Positions 24,440 through 32,632 of a DNA stretch of 40,983 nucleotides are shown one piece after another. Position 1 is the first letter of the stretch, and the number at the start of each line of letters is the position of its first letter. The notes under the pieces are model-generated. The model was given only the letters and a program-made list of their open reading frames with translations. It did no database searches and was not told the DNA's origin. The translations under genes and the position numbers were made by a program. The DNA lies in the NCBI GenBank assembly GCA_009919445.1, contig RGBY01000001.1, forward strand, positions 1 through 40,983, written 5' to 3'. This DNA is from Planctomycetia bacterium (GTDB taxonomy: Bacteria > Planctomycetota > Planctomycetia > Pirellulales > UBA1268).

Positions 24440-26875
24440 GTGCGGCGACTTTCTCTCGACTCACTCAACCCGAGCCAGCGGCAAGCGGCAACCCACGTCG
24501 AGGGCCCGTTGCTCGTGCTTGCAGGCCCCGGCAGCGGAAAAACCCGCGTTGTGACCCACCGGATTGCCCATCTCATCACGCAAGGCATTCCTGCCCACCA
24601 AATCGTTGCCCTCACCTTTACCAACAAGGCAGCCGAGGAAATGCGCCGGCGGGTCACCGATCTGGTTGGTCCCCAGCCTGTGGAGATGGGAACCTTCCAT
24701 CGGTTCGCTGCCCGGCTGCTCAGGGTTCACGCCCGCCTGGTCGGCCTGACCAGCGACTATTCGATTCTCGACACTGATGACTCGCAGTCCGTACTCAAAC
24801 GAGCTGCCAAAAAACTTGGGCTGTCCCTGAAGCACACCCCCATCGGCCGACTTGCCGGAACAATCAGTCGGGCGAAAAACGACCTGGTCACACCAGAAAC
24901 CTTTGAGCCACGTTGGGGCCGGCCAGCCGACGAGATCGTTGCCAAACTCTGGCCGGTCTACCAAGAGATGCTGCTGGAATCCAACTCCGTTGACTTCGAC
25001 GACATTCTCATTCACATCGCGCGGCTGCTTCTTGATAACCCAGACCTCCGACGCCAGCTTGATGCCCGCTATCGCTGGCTCCTTGTCGATGAATATCAAG
25101 ACACCAACGCCGTGCAGTACTGCATCTTGCGGGGGCTGTCTCTCGACTATCAGAATCTGGCGGTGACAGGAGACCCTGACCAGGCCATCTATGGCTGGAG
25201 GGGGGCGAGCATCCGCAACATTCTCGAGTTCGAGCGCGACTATCCCGCCGCCGCCGTGGTGACCCTCGAGCAGAACTACCGCAGCACGGCCAATATTCTG
25301 GGCACCGCCGATCGGGTCATTGCCAATAACAGTCGTCGCAAGCCAAAACAGCTTCAGACCGATGCAGGGGCTGGCTCCCAGGTTCGCATCGTCCTTGACA
25401 GTAGCAGTCATGACGAGGCTGAACGGATCGCCACCGAAATTGCTGATGCCATTACCAGCGGCATCCGGCAGCCACGTGACTTCTGCATCTTGTTTCGCAC
25501 CAATGCTCTGTCCCGTTCGCTCGAAGTCGCCCTGCGGAACCGCCAGGTTCCCTACCAGCTGCTGCGGGGACTGGAGTTCTTCAAACGCCGCGAGGTTCGC
25601 GATATTGTTGCCTGGCTGCGGCTGCTGAAGAATCCTCGTGATGACGAAGCCCTGCTGCGAATCGTCAATGTCCCACCTCGAGGAATCGGCAAGCAGTCAC
25701 TCGATCGGCTGGCGGCCTGGGCAGAACAGCAGCAACTCTCACGACTCGAGGCCACCCGGCAGGCGGCTGCTGTCCCCGGCTTGTCCCGCCGAGCCATCCG
25801 GGCTTATGAACAGTTTGGTGATCTTGTCAACCAACTCGAGCAGGTGCACCAGCGGGCTGAGGGGGCGGTAGCCCCTCTGGTTGAAGCCATTCTCGACCGA
25901 ACCGGCTACCGCGAACTTCTGGCTGCCGAAAAGGATGAAGAAGGCGATGAGCGACTGGCCAACGTCGAAGAACTGGTGACCGCTGCCCGTCAGGTTGACG
26001 AATCCTTCGAGGCCGTCCTGCCTGACGACGACCCGCTTGGCCAGTTTCTTGAGCAGACTGCACTGGTTGCCGACACGGACGTCTGGGACCCGTCGGGAAA
26101 TCAGGTTTCCCTGATGACCTTTCACGCCTGCAAAGGGCTTGAGTTTCCGGTTGTCTACATGGTTGCGCTGGAAGATGGCATTTTGCCGCACGAGCGAAGC
26201 CTCGATCAGGACGACCAACTTGAGGAGGAACGCCGTCTTGTGTTCGTCGGCATCACTCGGGGAGAACAAGAGGTTCATGCGAGTGCGGCTCGCATCCGCG
26301 ACTATCGGGGAAGCCGCCGGATCGCAGCACCGAGCATATTCCTCACTGAAATGATTGGTGCCGAAACCCTGCTCACGGGCCCTGAAGCACCAACACTCAG
26401 TTCGCTGGGCCACGAGGAGGACAGTGACTGGTCGCCGCGAGAAGACGATCCATTTGCCGACTACTTCTCCTCAGGTCCAGACGATGAATTCCCCGGCGTC
26501 TCGGACCAGCCGGCAGACACCATGCCCCTGCAGCAAGAGCGAGCTGACGGACTGGTTCTCGAACTCGACTCAGAGCCTGCTGAGCCTGCCGTGAAACCGC
26601 CGGCCAAACAGTCCCGCTCTCGCGGTGATCTCACCAGCCTGGCCAAACTCCGTGAATCACCTGCGCTTCGTGCTGCCAGTGAACTTGGAAGCGGACGCCC
26701 TCGAGTCGCTGACTTTCACGTCGGGCAGCGGGTCCGCCATGCTGAGTACGGCGAGGGCGTGCTGGAACGCATCAGTGGCAACGGGCCACGAGCCGTCGCT
26801 GCTGTCCGTTTTACGAATGCCAGCCGCACCCGCAGTTTTGTGCTGGCCCACGGCGGCCTTGAACCGATCGGCTGA
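24440..26875 (+). CDS. UvrD/PcrA-type ATP-dependent DNA helicase
   Basis: Superfamily 1A 3'-5' helicase of repair and replication restart. From GTG at 24440 the product is 811 residues. Motifs in order: LNPSQRQAA (Q motif), AGPGSGKTR (Walker A, about 28-36), ALTFTNKAAEEM, LVDEYQDTN (motif II), GDPDQAIYGWRGA (III), LEQNYRS (IV), MTFHACKGLEFPVVY (V) and RRLVFVGITRGEQ (VI). Motif VI has Gly-Glu after ITR where Ala-Glu or Ala-Arg is common. After an acidic linker, the C-terminal Tudor-like domain (FHVGQRVRHAEYGEGVLERI) marks it as PcrA/UvrD instead of Rep. The frame is open to 24182, but upstream residues show no family likeness and overlap the promoter region. Confidence 0.92.
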   Translation: MRRLSLDSLNPSQRQAATHVEGPLLVLAGPGSGKTRVVTHRIAHLITQGIPAHQIVALTFTNKAAEEMRRRVTDLVGPQPVEMGTFHRFAARLLRVHARLVGLTSDYSILDTDDSQSVLKRAAKKLGLSLKHTPIGRLAGTISRAKNDLVTPETFEPRWGRPADEIVAKLWPVYQEMLLESNSVDFDDILIHIARLLLDNPDLRRQLDARYRWLLVDEYQDTNAVQYCILRGLSLDYQNLAVTGDPDQAIYGWRGASIRNILEFERDYPAAAVVTLEQNYRSTANILGTADRVIANNSRRKPKQLQTDAGAGSQVRIVLDSSSHDEAERIATEIADAITSGIRQPRDFCILFRTNALSRSLEVALRNRQVPYQLLRGLEFFKRREVRDIVAWLRLLKNPRDDEALLRIVNVPPRGIGKQSLDRLAAWAEQQQLSRLEATRQAAAVPGLSRRAIRAYEQFGDLVNQLEQVHQRAEGAVAPLVEAILDRTGYRELLAAEKDEEGDERLANVEELVTAARQVDESFEAVLPDDDPLGQFLEQTALVADTDVWDPSGNQVSLMTFHACKGLEFPVVYMVALEDGILPHERSLDQDDQLEEERRLVFVGITRGEQEVHASAARIRDYRGSRRIAAPSIFLTEMIGAETLLTGPEAPTLSSLGHEEDSDWSPREDDPFADYFSSGPDDEFPGVSDQPADTMPLQQERADGLVLELDSEPAEPAVKPPAKQSRSRGDLTSLAKLRESPALRAASELGSGRPRVADFHVGQRVRHAEYGEGVLERISGNGPRAVAAVRFTNASRTRSFVLAHGGLEPIG

Positions 26876-26898
26876 TCACCCCCAGCCGACCCGCGGCC

Positions 26899-27894
26899 TC
26901 AGCTCGTGACGGCCGCCACAGCCTCGCTAATCAGTTTTCCGGTTCCAGCAGCAAGCCACCGCCAGCCGAGGAGCTGCAGGGTGAAAGCAACCAGCACGTC
27001 GACCATGGTCAACCGGCGGGCGTGGATACCTGTACGGCCTATAGTGCGACGGCAAATGCTGGCTCCACCGCAGCGGCAGCATGAGAGGAAGAGCCCGATG
27101 AGGCTAACCGTCATGACCGCCTGCCAGCCACAAAGACCACCGACCAACGCCAGCCCGCCAGCCAGAAATGGTCCGGCATAGCCTGCAGCACGCAACAGGC
27201 TGCCAAGCAGCCAGCCCGCCAGCAGACCAAGCAGGCTTGTCAGCCCAGCTGCTTGACCAGGAGAAAGTGAGCCGAGAGCCCCCTCCAGCACCACTGGCGG
27301 AACCGCCACGGCGGGCTGCAGCCAAGGCCACAGCAGGGACAGCACCGGCAGGGTCAGTCCCACAAGAACAGACCAGCGTCGGGGCAGACGCTGCTGATCG
27401 TATTCCAGCAGGGCCCACGCCAACAGCGTCGCCAGACCAGTCACATGGAGCAGGCAGATGGCCAAAAGTCGACCATTCGGATGAAACAGGAGCTCATCAA
27501 CTCCCCGCCACCAGCGGCCCTGGGCAACCTCGTTCCCAAGTGGCAGGGTGTATCCGCCAGAGAGAATTTCGACTGCTGCCACCGACCCAATCAAAACGGC
27601 TGCAACGGCTTCGACAAATGGATACCGAACGGGAATCGGCACCAGGCAGTCACGACACCGCCCCTGCAAAAGAAGCCAGCCGAGAACTGGCAGGTTGTCC
27701 CGTGGACGGATCGCCTGCCCACAGGCTGGACAGCGAGAACCACCGAAAACAACGGACATGCCCAACGGCACCCGGTGAGCAACAACATTCAGAAAACTCC
27801 CGATATTGCCACCGACCACAAAGAAAAACACCACCGCCGCCACTTCTGCAAGCGACTGACCGAACGATTCGACTGTGAATGCTTCCCAGGGCAT
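26899..27894 (-). CDS. Prepilin-peptidase-like (A24) membrane protein lacking one catalytic Asp
   Basis: 331 residues with about eight membrane segments. The N-terminal part is a typical A24 signature: GGNIGSFLNVVAHRVP (28-43) and a zinc site C55, C58, C80 and C83. In type IV prepilin peptidases two Asp residues catalyse cleavage of the leader. The first has a plausible match, D165 in LLEYDQQRLP. The second, in the GxGD motif, is absent: the aligned segment is GYAGPFLAGGLALVGG, ahead of the conserved GWQAV. An inserted stretch (about 108-150) lies between the zinc site and D165. So it may methylate only, be inactive, or be a repurposed member. No pilin or secretion genes are nearby. Convergent with the helicase gene. 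Confidence 0.75.
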   Translation of the reverse strand: MPWEAFTVESFGQSLAEVAAVVFFFVVGGNIGSFLNVVAHRVPLGMSVVFGGSRCPACGQAIRPRDNLPVLGWLLLQGRCRDCLVPIPVRYPFVEAVAAVLIGSVAAVEILSGGYTLPLGNEVAQGRWWRGVDELLFHPNGRLLAICLLHVTGLATLLAWALLEYDQQRLPRRWSVLVGLTLPVLSLLWPWLQPAVAVPPVVLEGALGSLSPGQAAGLTSLLGLLAGWLLGSLLRAAGYAGPFLAGGLALVGGLCGWQAVMTVSLIGLFLSCCRCGGASICRRTIGRTGIHARRLTMVDVLVAFTLQLLGWRWLAAGTGKLISEAVAAVTS

Positions 27895-28060
27895 CCCGAC
27901 TCACTCCAGAAATCACTGACCGATTGGCTCGACCGGTTTTCTCCCGGCGCAACGCCACCGGTTTGATACAGTACCACCATCGCCAGAGAAGTGTCGGTCG
28001 ACGGCCGTAGGAAACCGGAAGAATCCGTCCGACTGGTGCATCCCCTCGTCCCCGCACGCG

Positions 28061-29095
28061 ATGCCTGCAAACGTCGATCGTAGCCCCGCCATTCCCGCAG
28101 ATGCCACTCGTTCCAGCCCCTCAACCGCTGGCCTACGGTGGCTCCCTCGTTGGGCTGCCCCTCTCTTGCGACTCCTGGCCACGCTGATCCTGATCACCCT
28201 GGTGCTCCGCGGCGTCGACTGGAATTCCCTACTTGGGCTGCTTGAAGCCCTTGACTGGCGGTGGTGCGTCAGCGGCCTCGCCACTGCTGTCGGAATCCAA
28301 GTCGTCGCAGGAATTCGCTGGTCCTCACTGGCCCGGCCAATTGGCTTCAACCATGGCACCGGCTTTTTCGTCTGGCGGTTTTTTGAAGGGCTGTTTTTCA
28401 ACCTCTGCCTGCCATCCTCAATTGGCGGCGATGTGATCAAAGCCTATCGGCTTGCTGATACGACAAGAGGGCGGCTCCTGGCTGGCTGCACGATTTTTGC
28501 CGACCGCCTTACTGGTGTCTCTGCGCTTGGCGTCTTGGCTGGCGCTGCCCTTCTGGCAATCGAATTCGAACTTGCCACCCTGGCTACCCTCGCTGTTGGC
28601 CTCCTGCTCCTAGCCGGGGTACTGCTGTTCTTTCGCCTGACCATTGGCAGCCTGGACCACCTGCTTGAACTGCTGCCAGCAAGCCATCGACTCCGTCAGT
28701 TTCTCGCCCAACTTCTGCCCTACCAACTGCGGCCCAGCTTGATGAGCCGCGCCGTCGGCTGGAGCATGATCGTGCAGGCCGGTGCGTCGATCTCAGTTGC
28801 CCTGCTGGCCCGCGGAATCGGCGTCCAGCTCAGTCTGGGCATCTGGTTTTCGGTCGTCCCGTTGATCGCATTGGCAATGGTGCTCCCAATCAGCATCAAT
28901 GGGGTCGGCCTCCGTGAAGGAGGCATGGCCCTTCTGCTGGGCCCCTGGGGAGTCGCCAGGGAGCAGGCCATCGCCATTGGCCTTCTCTGGTTTTTTGCAA
29001 CCATTGTTACCGGGCTGATCGGCGGGGTGCTGTTCCTGCTTGACCGGCAGCCCCCAGCCACTCCCATCACGACGGCTTCCGCCTCTGATCAGTGA
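28061..29095 (+). CDS. Lysylphosphatidylglycerol synthase-type transmembrane (UPF0104) protein
   Basis: 344 residues with seven to eight membrane segments. It carries the family signature LPSSIGGDVIKAYRL (117-131) and a downstream ADRLTGVSALG. Relatives (MprF membrane part, YbhN, AglD) are linked to lipid flipping or transport of lipid-linked molecules; there is no catalytic synthase domain here. The N-terminal 30 residues are polar. The 3' end overlaps the 3' end of the NUDIX gene on the other strand by 29 bases. It is divergent from the prepilin-peptidase-like gene across a 166-base intergenic region. Confidence 0.85.
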   Translation: MPANVDRSPAIPADATRSSPSTAGLRWLPRWAAPLLRLLATLILITLVLRGVDWNSLLGLLEALDWRWCVSGLATAVGIQVVAGIRWSSLARPIGFNHGTGFFVWRFFEGLFFNLCLPSSIGGDVIKAYRLADTTRGRLLAGCTIFADRLTGVSALGVLAGAALLAIEFELATLATLAVGLLLLAGVLLFFRLTIGSLDHLLELLPASHRLRQFLAQLLPYQLRPSLMSRAVGWSMIVQAGASISVALLARGIGVQLSLGIWFSVVPLIALAMVLPISINGVGLREGGMALLLGPWGVAREQAIAIGLLWFFATIVTGLIGGVLFLLDRQPPATPITTASASDQ

Positions 29096-29621
29096 GCAGA
29101 ATTGCTGCCACCGTCTTGGCATCTTCGATCCGGCCATCGAGGCACATCGCCACCGCCTCATCCCAGCCCACCACACGGGTTTCGATCTGCTCGCCCGGCT
29201 CAAGTGCCTGTGGCCCCGGCGTCAGCCCCCGGGCAACAAACAGATGCATCCGCTCCCGCAAAATCCCTGGCGACATCCAGAGGCTGCCCACGGCTTCAAG
29301 GGACTCGGCTCGATAGCCGGTCTCTTCAATCAGTTCACGAGCTGCCGCTGCCTCCAGTGACTCTATCCGGTCGAGCGTACCGGCTGGTATTTCGATAAGC
29401 GTGCGGCCCACTGCTCTCCGGAAAACATTGATTAGGCAAACCGTATGGTCATCCAACAACGGCACAATTGCCACGCTTCCAGGGTGCTTAATCAGATCAC
29501 GGGAACGGTGGCTGCCATCGCGGCACACTTCCTGGACGCGGACAACACGAAACCGTGATGCCTTCAGCAGTTCTTCGCCATCATCCTCTTCACGTTCTTC
29601 AGGCTGCTGGTCGAGGGACAT
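29067..29621 (-). CDS. NUDIX hydrolase (ADP-ribose pyrophosphatase-like)
   Basis: 184 residues. The NUDIX box GX5EX7REUXEEXGU is complete at 81-103 (GTLDRIE...RELIEETGY). The preceding PLLDDHTVCLINVFRRAVGRTLIEIPAG is the pattern of ADP-ribose/sugar-nucleotide pyrophosphatases (NudF/YqkG type). The N-terminal 20 residues are very acidic (EEREEDDGEE). It starts 22 bases after the YgfZ-like gene stop on the same strand, so the two are probably one operon. Its 3' end overlaps the flippase-like gene tail to tail. Confidence 0.92.
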   Translation of the reverse strand: MSLDQQPEEREEDDGEELLKASRFRVVRVQEVCRDGSHRSRDLIKHPGSVAIVPLLDDHTVCLINVFRRAVGRTLIEIPAGTLDRIESLEAAAARELIEETGYRAESLEAVGSLWMSPGILRERMHLFVARGLTPGPQALEPGEQIETRVVGWDEAVAMCLDGRIEDAKTVAAILLTDQRRKPS

Positions 29622-29643
29622 GTCTCACGCTCCTGCTAAAAGG

Positions 29644-30621
29644 CTACTCATGCGTGAACGCAGGTCTTGCCGGCCGGCCGTCCACGGTGAGAGAATCACT
29701 CTGTTTTGTTGCTTGGAGTGGCACGATTGCCATCACCAGCCAGCCCGGGGGTGACTCCAATCGCGCCGCCGAAGTTACGGATGCAATCGCCTTCCCGGCA
29801 CTGGTGACGACAGCCCCTGCCGCGACGGGTGCTTCACCCTCGACCGTCAGCACGGTGAGTTGGCGATTGACATGGCCTAACGCATCCAATCGGGCCACGG
29901 TTTCCTGGCCGAGATAGCATCCCTTGGTAAAGCAGATTGTTTGCTCGGTGAAGCCGACTTCCTGAGGCAGTGTCTTGGCAGGAATGTCGCTGGCTAGTGG
30001 CCAGCCCCGGCGCAACCGTCTCGCCGTCTGCTCTTCTACAGATAGGGGAGCCGCCGTCGCAGCGAGGCCAGCCGTCAGGAGGGCAACCTCAGCAACTGCA
30101 CCTTCAAGCAGAAAGCCGTCTGCACCATACCAGTCAAAACATGTCAGGCGAGCTGACAACGGCTGCGTGAGGCCAACACCAGCTTGCAGATGACCGCTGA
30201 TAAAGTTCTGCGGGCGTTCTGGCAGTGGTTGGTCAAACTGCTCCTGCAGCCAGTCAACTGACGCGCCCCCCAGAAACACCACTCCGGCTTCCAGACCGCT
30301 GACATCACGGAGTTCGAGTTGCTCTCGGATGTGATAGCGATCGAGATGAGCCAGCAGCGCCGCCGCATGACCTGTCGCAACATCGATCAGCAGGCCATTT
30401 TCAATGCGGCGAATCAGGGCCAACTCGAGCACCCACCCACGGGCGTCACAAAAAAAACTGGCACACCCCTCACCCACGTTGAGATCACTGACTTTATTCG
30501 TGGTGAAGTTTTCAATGAAGTTGCAGGCATCAGCACCCGTAACGCTGATCTGGTCACGTGGCCCCAGCGCAGACCAGATCAGGGGTGTCGCTGCCGGAGC
30601 CAGCGCCGAACGGGTGGTCAT
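29644..30621 (-). CDS. YgfZ/GcvT-type folate-binding protein
   Basis: Relatives assist iron-sulfur cluster enzymes and bind tetrahydrofolate. From the ATG at 30621 the product is 325 residues with the hallmark KGCYLGQE (233-240), followed by TVARLDALGHVNRQL. The N-terminal GcvT-like part includes VTGADACNFIENFTTNKV. The start is preceded by GAGGAATTC; the frame is open 51 codons further upstream, but that stretch has no family likeness. It is probably cotranscribed with the NUDIX gene. Confidence 0.88.
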   Translation of the reverse strand: MTTRSALAPAATPLIWSALGPRDQISVTGADACNFIENFTTNKVSDLNVGEGCASFFCDARGWVLELALIRRIENGLLIDVATGHAAALLAHLDRYHIREQLELRDVSGLEAGVVFLGGASVDWLQEQFDQPLPERPQNFISGHLQAGVGLTQPLSARLTCFDWYGADGFLLEGAVAEVALLTAGLAATAAPLSVEEQTARRLRRGWPLASDIPAKTLPQEVGFTEQTICFTKGCYLGQETVARLDALGHVNRQLTVLTVEGEAPVAAGAVVTSAGKAIASVTSAARLESPPGWLVMAIVPLQATKQSDSLTVDGRPARPAFTHE

Positions 30622-30791
30622 GCTCAGAATTCCTCGTGTCTGCCAACTGTCGTCACTGCTACGGATTGGCCCAGAGCAGGATGCTGCGGCCACCCGTCCC
30701 GGCACTATAGCGACCGCCGCCACCCGGGCCCTCCAGCAGTCCTCATAATTTTTTTCTTGAACCGAACGCTTCACGGCCGGGCTGCGTAACA

Positions 30792-30812
30792 GATCTCACA
30801 CAACCTGAGATC
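30792..30812. repeat. Inverted repeat at the end of the small Cys-rich ORF
   Basis: GATCTCA (30792-30798) and TGAGATC (30806-30812) form a perfect 7-base stem with a 7-base loop. No T-run follows on either strand, so a terminator role is uncertain. Confidence 0.35.
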
Positions 30813-31014
30813 ACACCAGTTGACCCAACACCTCGATACCCCCAAATGGACAGCATTTTCGCCACTTTTTGAAAGCAACGCTTTCCTCTGGGTGGTCACG
30901 AGGGTACAGTTTCATCAGCCGGACGTGCGGGCAAGGCATGGTCCGTTCTGGTGAGCAACAACGGCAATCTCTTCTCTCGCTCACAATTTCCTGAATACGC
31001 TGCGCGGCTTCCAT
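30811..31014 (-). CDS. Possible small Cys-rich protein
   Basis: 67 residues. Six cysteines in the pattern CRCC...CPHV...CCPFGG with several Arg/Lys/His residues suggest a metal-binding mini-protein. I do not recognise it. No clear ribosome site precedes the ATG. A 7-base hairpin (30792-30812) sits at its stop codon. It occupies an otherwise empty 511-base gap between the YgfZ-like gene and the XRE regulator, which is the main reason to keep it. Could be chance. Confidence 0.35.
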   Translation of the reverse strand: MEAAQRIQEIVSERRDCRCCSPERTMPCPHVRLMKLYPRDHPEESVAFKKWRKCCPFGGIEVLGQLV

Positions 31015-31132
31015 TGCGCGAAGAAGACAGCGTCAGAAATCATGAGCCAGCTGAAGGCATTGCCGTCGGTTCCGTCGGGGGAGCGTCTTGAAATGAGGCA
31101 CTCCCTGGGTTGCTTACGAGAAGGAGGCGACG

Positions 31133-31798
31133 ATGGCCACGGTTCCCTATCGAGTCGAACGTCAAGAAGACTACGACGATCAAGAAAACTCCTACCACGA
31201 TCCAATGGCAGTGGCTGACGCCGCCTATTCGGATGCTGCTCGTGCTGAGGCTGATTGCCGGGCAACAAGTGGCAGATCATCCGCTAGGGATGAACGGCCG
31301 CAGGCCCGCCACCGCCTCCGGGCTCACCCTGCCGCCAGCCGTTCCGCTCGGCGGAGGTTGCATCGGATTGCCGAAGTCCGTCAGCAACAGGGAGTCACGC
31401 TCCGGAATGTTGCCCGTCGCCTGGGCATCGAAATGGCGGTCATTCGTCGACAGGAACAGGGGGACTGCGACCTGCGAATCAGTGATCTCCAGCGCTGGCA
31501 GCAGGTTCTCGATGTTCCGATGGCCGACCTGCTCGAGGAGGGAGAGGGGCAACTCTCTGGACCAGTCCTTGCCCGCTCTCGCATGGTGAAACTGATGAAG
31601 ACAGCAGCCGCGATTCGCGAGCAGATTGGGGAAGAGCAGGCTGGCCGGCTGATCGGTCAGTTGATCGAACAGATTTTGGAAATCATGCCCGAACTTGCCG
31701 ACGTCACCCCTTGGCACACGGTCGGCCAACGCCGAACCCTGGATGAAGTGGGGCGGACAGCCCGCGACACCGTGCCGGATGAATTATTCCGACGGTAG
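31133..31798 (+). CDS. XRE-family helix-turn-helix protein
   Basis: 221 residues. The cro/C1-type HTH spans about 76-134: RRLHRIAEVRQQQGVTLRNVARRLGIE, then a recognition-helix region with VIRRQEQGDCDLRISDLQRWQQVLDVPMADLL. The 75-residue N-terminus is charged and probably disordered, and the 85-residue C-terminal part is helical (IREQIGEEQAGRLIGQLIEQILEI) and may mediate oligomerisation. The start follows AAGGAGG at seven bases, the strongest ribosome site seen in the window. No regulatory target is evident. Not next to any toxin-like or phage gene. Confidence 0.82.
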   Translation: MATVPYRVERQEDYDDQENSYHDPMAVADAAYSDAARAEADCRATSGRSSARDERPQARHRLRAHPAASRSARRRLHRIAEVRQQQGVTLRNVARRLGIEMAVIRRQEQGDCDLRISDLQRWQQVLDVPMADLLEEGEGQLSGPVLARSRMVKLMKTAAAIREQIGEEQAGRLIGQLIEQILEIMPELADVTPWHTVGQRRTLDEVGRTARDTVPDELFRR

Positions 31799-31908
31799 CG
31801 ATGCCTGTCCGACCAACTGCGGCTCCTGTCGGATGAGATCCGATGGCGGCACGCTTGGTCTGTCTGGTAGCATGCTGACGCTGCGGTCAAATCGATGTCT
31901 TGGCCGTG

Positions 31909-32031
31909 ATGACAGTCATGATTCCCCCGACAGAGGTCTTTGACGTGTTCTCGCTTCTTGGTGTGCTCGGCATTGTGGTGATTATGTTTGTTGGCGTCGC
32001 CCTCACAGCGCGACTGGTCCTGGGGAAATAA
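31909..32031 (+). CDS. Possible 40-residue single-pass membrane protein
   Basis: Short ORF MTVMIPPTEVFDVFSLLG... with a hydrophobic segment of about 20 residues (VFSLLGVLGIVVIMFVGVALT) and a basic C-terminal end. It lies in the gap after the XRE gene and its stop is 16 bases from the stop of the convergent minus-strand gene. ATG at 31918 is an alternative start. No ribosome site is visible. Unrecognised; plausible as a small membrane protein. Confidence 0.35.
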   Translation: MTVMIPPTEVFDVFSLLGVLGIVVIMFVGVALTARLVLGK

Positions 32032-32047
32032 CGCCAGCTGCATCACC

Positions 32048-32425
32048 TCATTGCTTGGCTGTCCCAATGACTCCCATGACAGCCAGGGCCAGAAACGCGT
32101 ACAGCGTGGAGCCGAGAACGCCCCAGGCTGCCACCGCCAGCCCAAAGTAATCCCGCAGCCAAACTCGTAGCGGTGGTTCTGCACTCTTGGGCACCTTGTG
32201 CTGCACCGGACCACTCCGATCCGATTGCTGCTGCATGTCTTGCCGAAACTGATCCCACTGCTGCTGAACCGCCGGCCGCTCAAGCTTCGCGAGCCAGTTG
32301 CCGCGAAGGTTCCAAAGAACCAGTGGCGGCAACACCATCAACAGCACCCAGCCCACGATGAGCGCCACCCCGACACGAAGACGGAGCATCTCACGGCGTG
32401 GGGAACTTGGAAATGAAGCATTCAT
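32048..32425 (-). CDS. Small two-segment membrane protein (hypothetical)
   Basis: 125 residues. Hydrophobic segments at about 18-39 (VGVALIVGWVLLMVLPPLVLW) and 93-119 (YFGLAVAAWGVLGSTLYAFLAL), with a polar loop rich in Gln/Asp/Arg between them. No known motif. Divergent from the SPOR-like protein gene across 207 bases. Confidence 0.6.
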   Translation of the reverse strand: MNASFPSSPRREMLRLRVGVALIVGWVLLMVLPPLVLWNLRGNWLAKLERPAVQQQWDQFRQDMQQQSDRSGPVQHKVPKSAEPPLRVWLRDYFGLAVAAWGVLGSTLYAFLALAVMGVIGTAKQ

Positions 32426-32632
32426 TGACTGAAGTCGCTCAAGGGCTGGAACGGCAGAGAGGATGGGCCCGCACTGCCCCCAGTTTACCCGGTTTCACAG
32501 CAAAGCCGATGCACAGGATCGCTCCACTGCAAAACTCCTCTCGTCTGCCAAAATTGTGAATGCTACCGTCCGCATCGCCGCGGGACCTTTGCCGTTTCCC
32601 CCGCCGTTTCATTCCCTGACTGACGCTGCACT

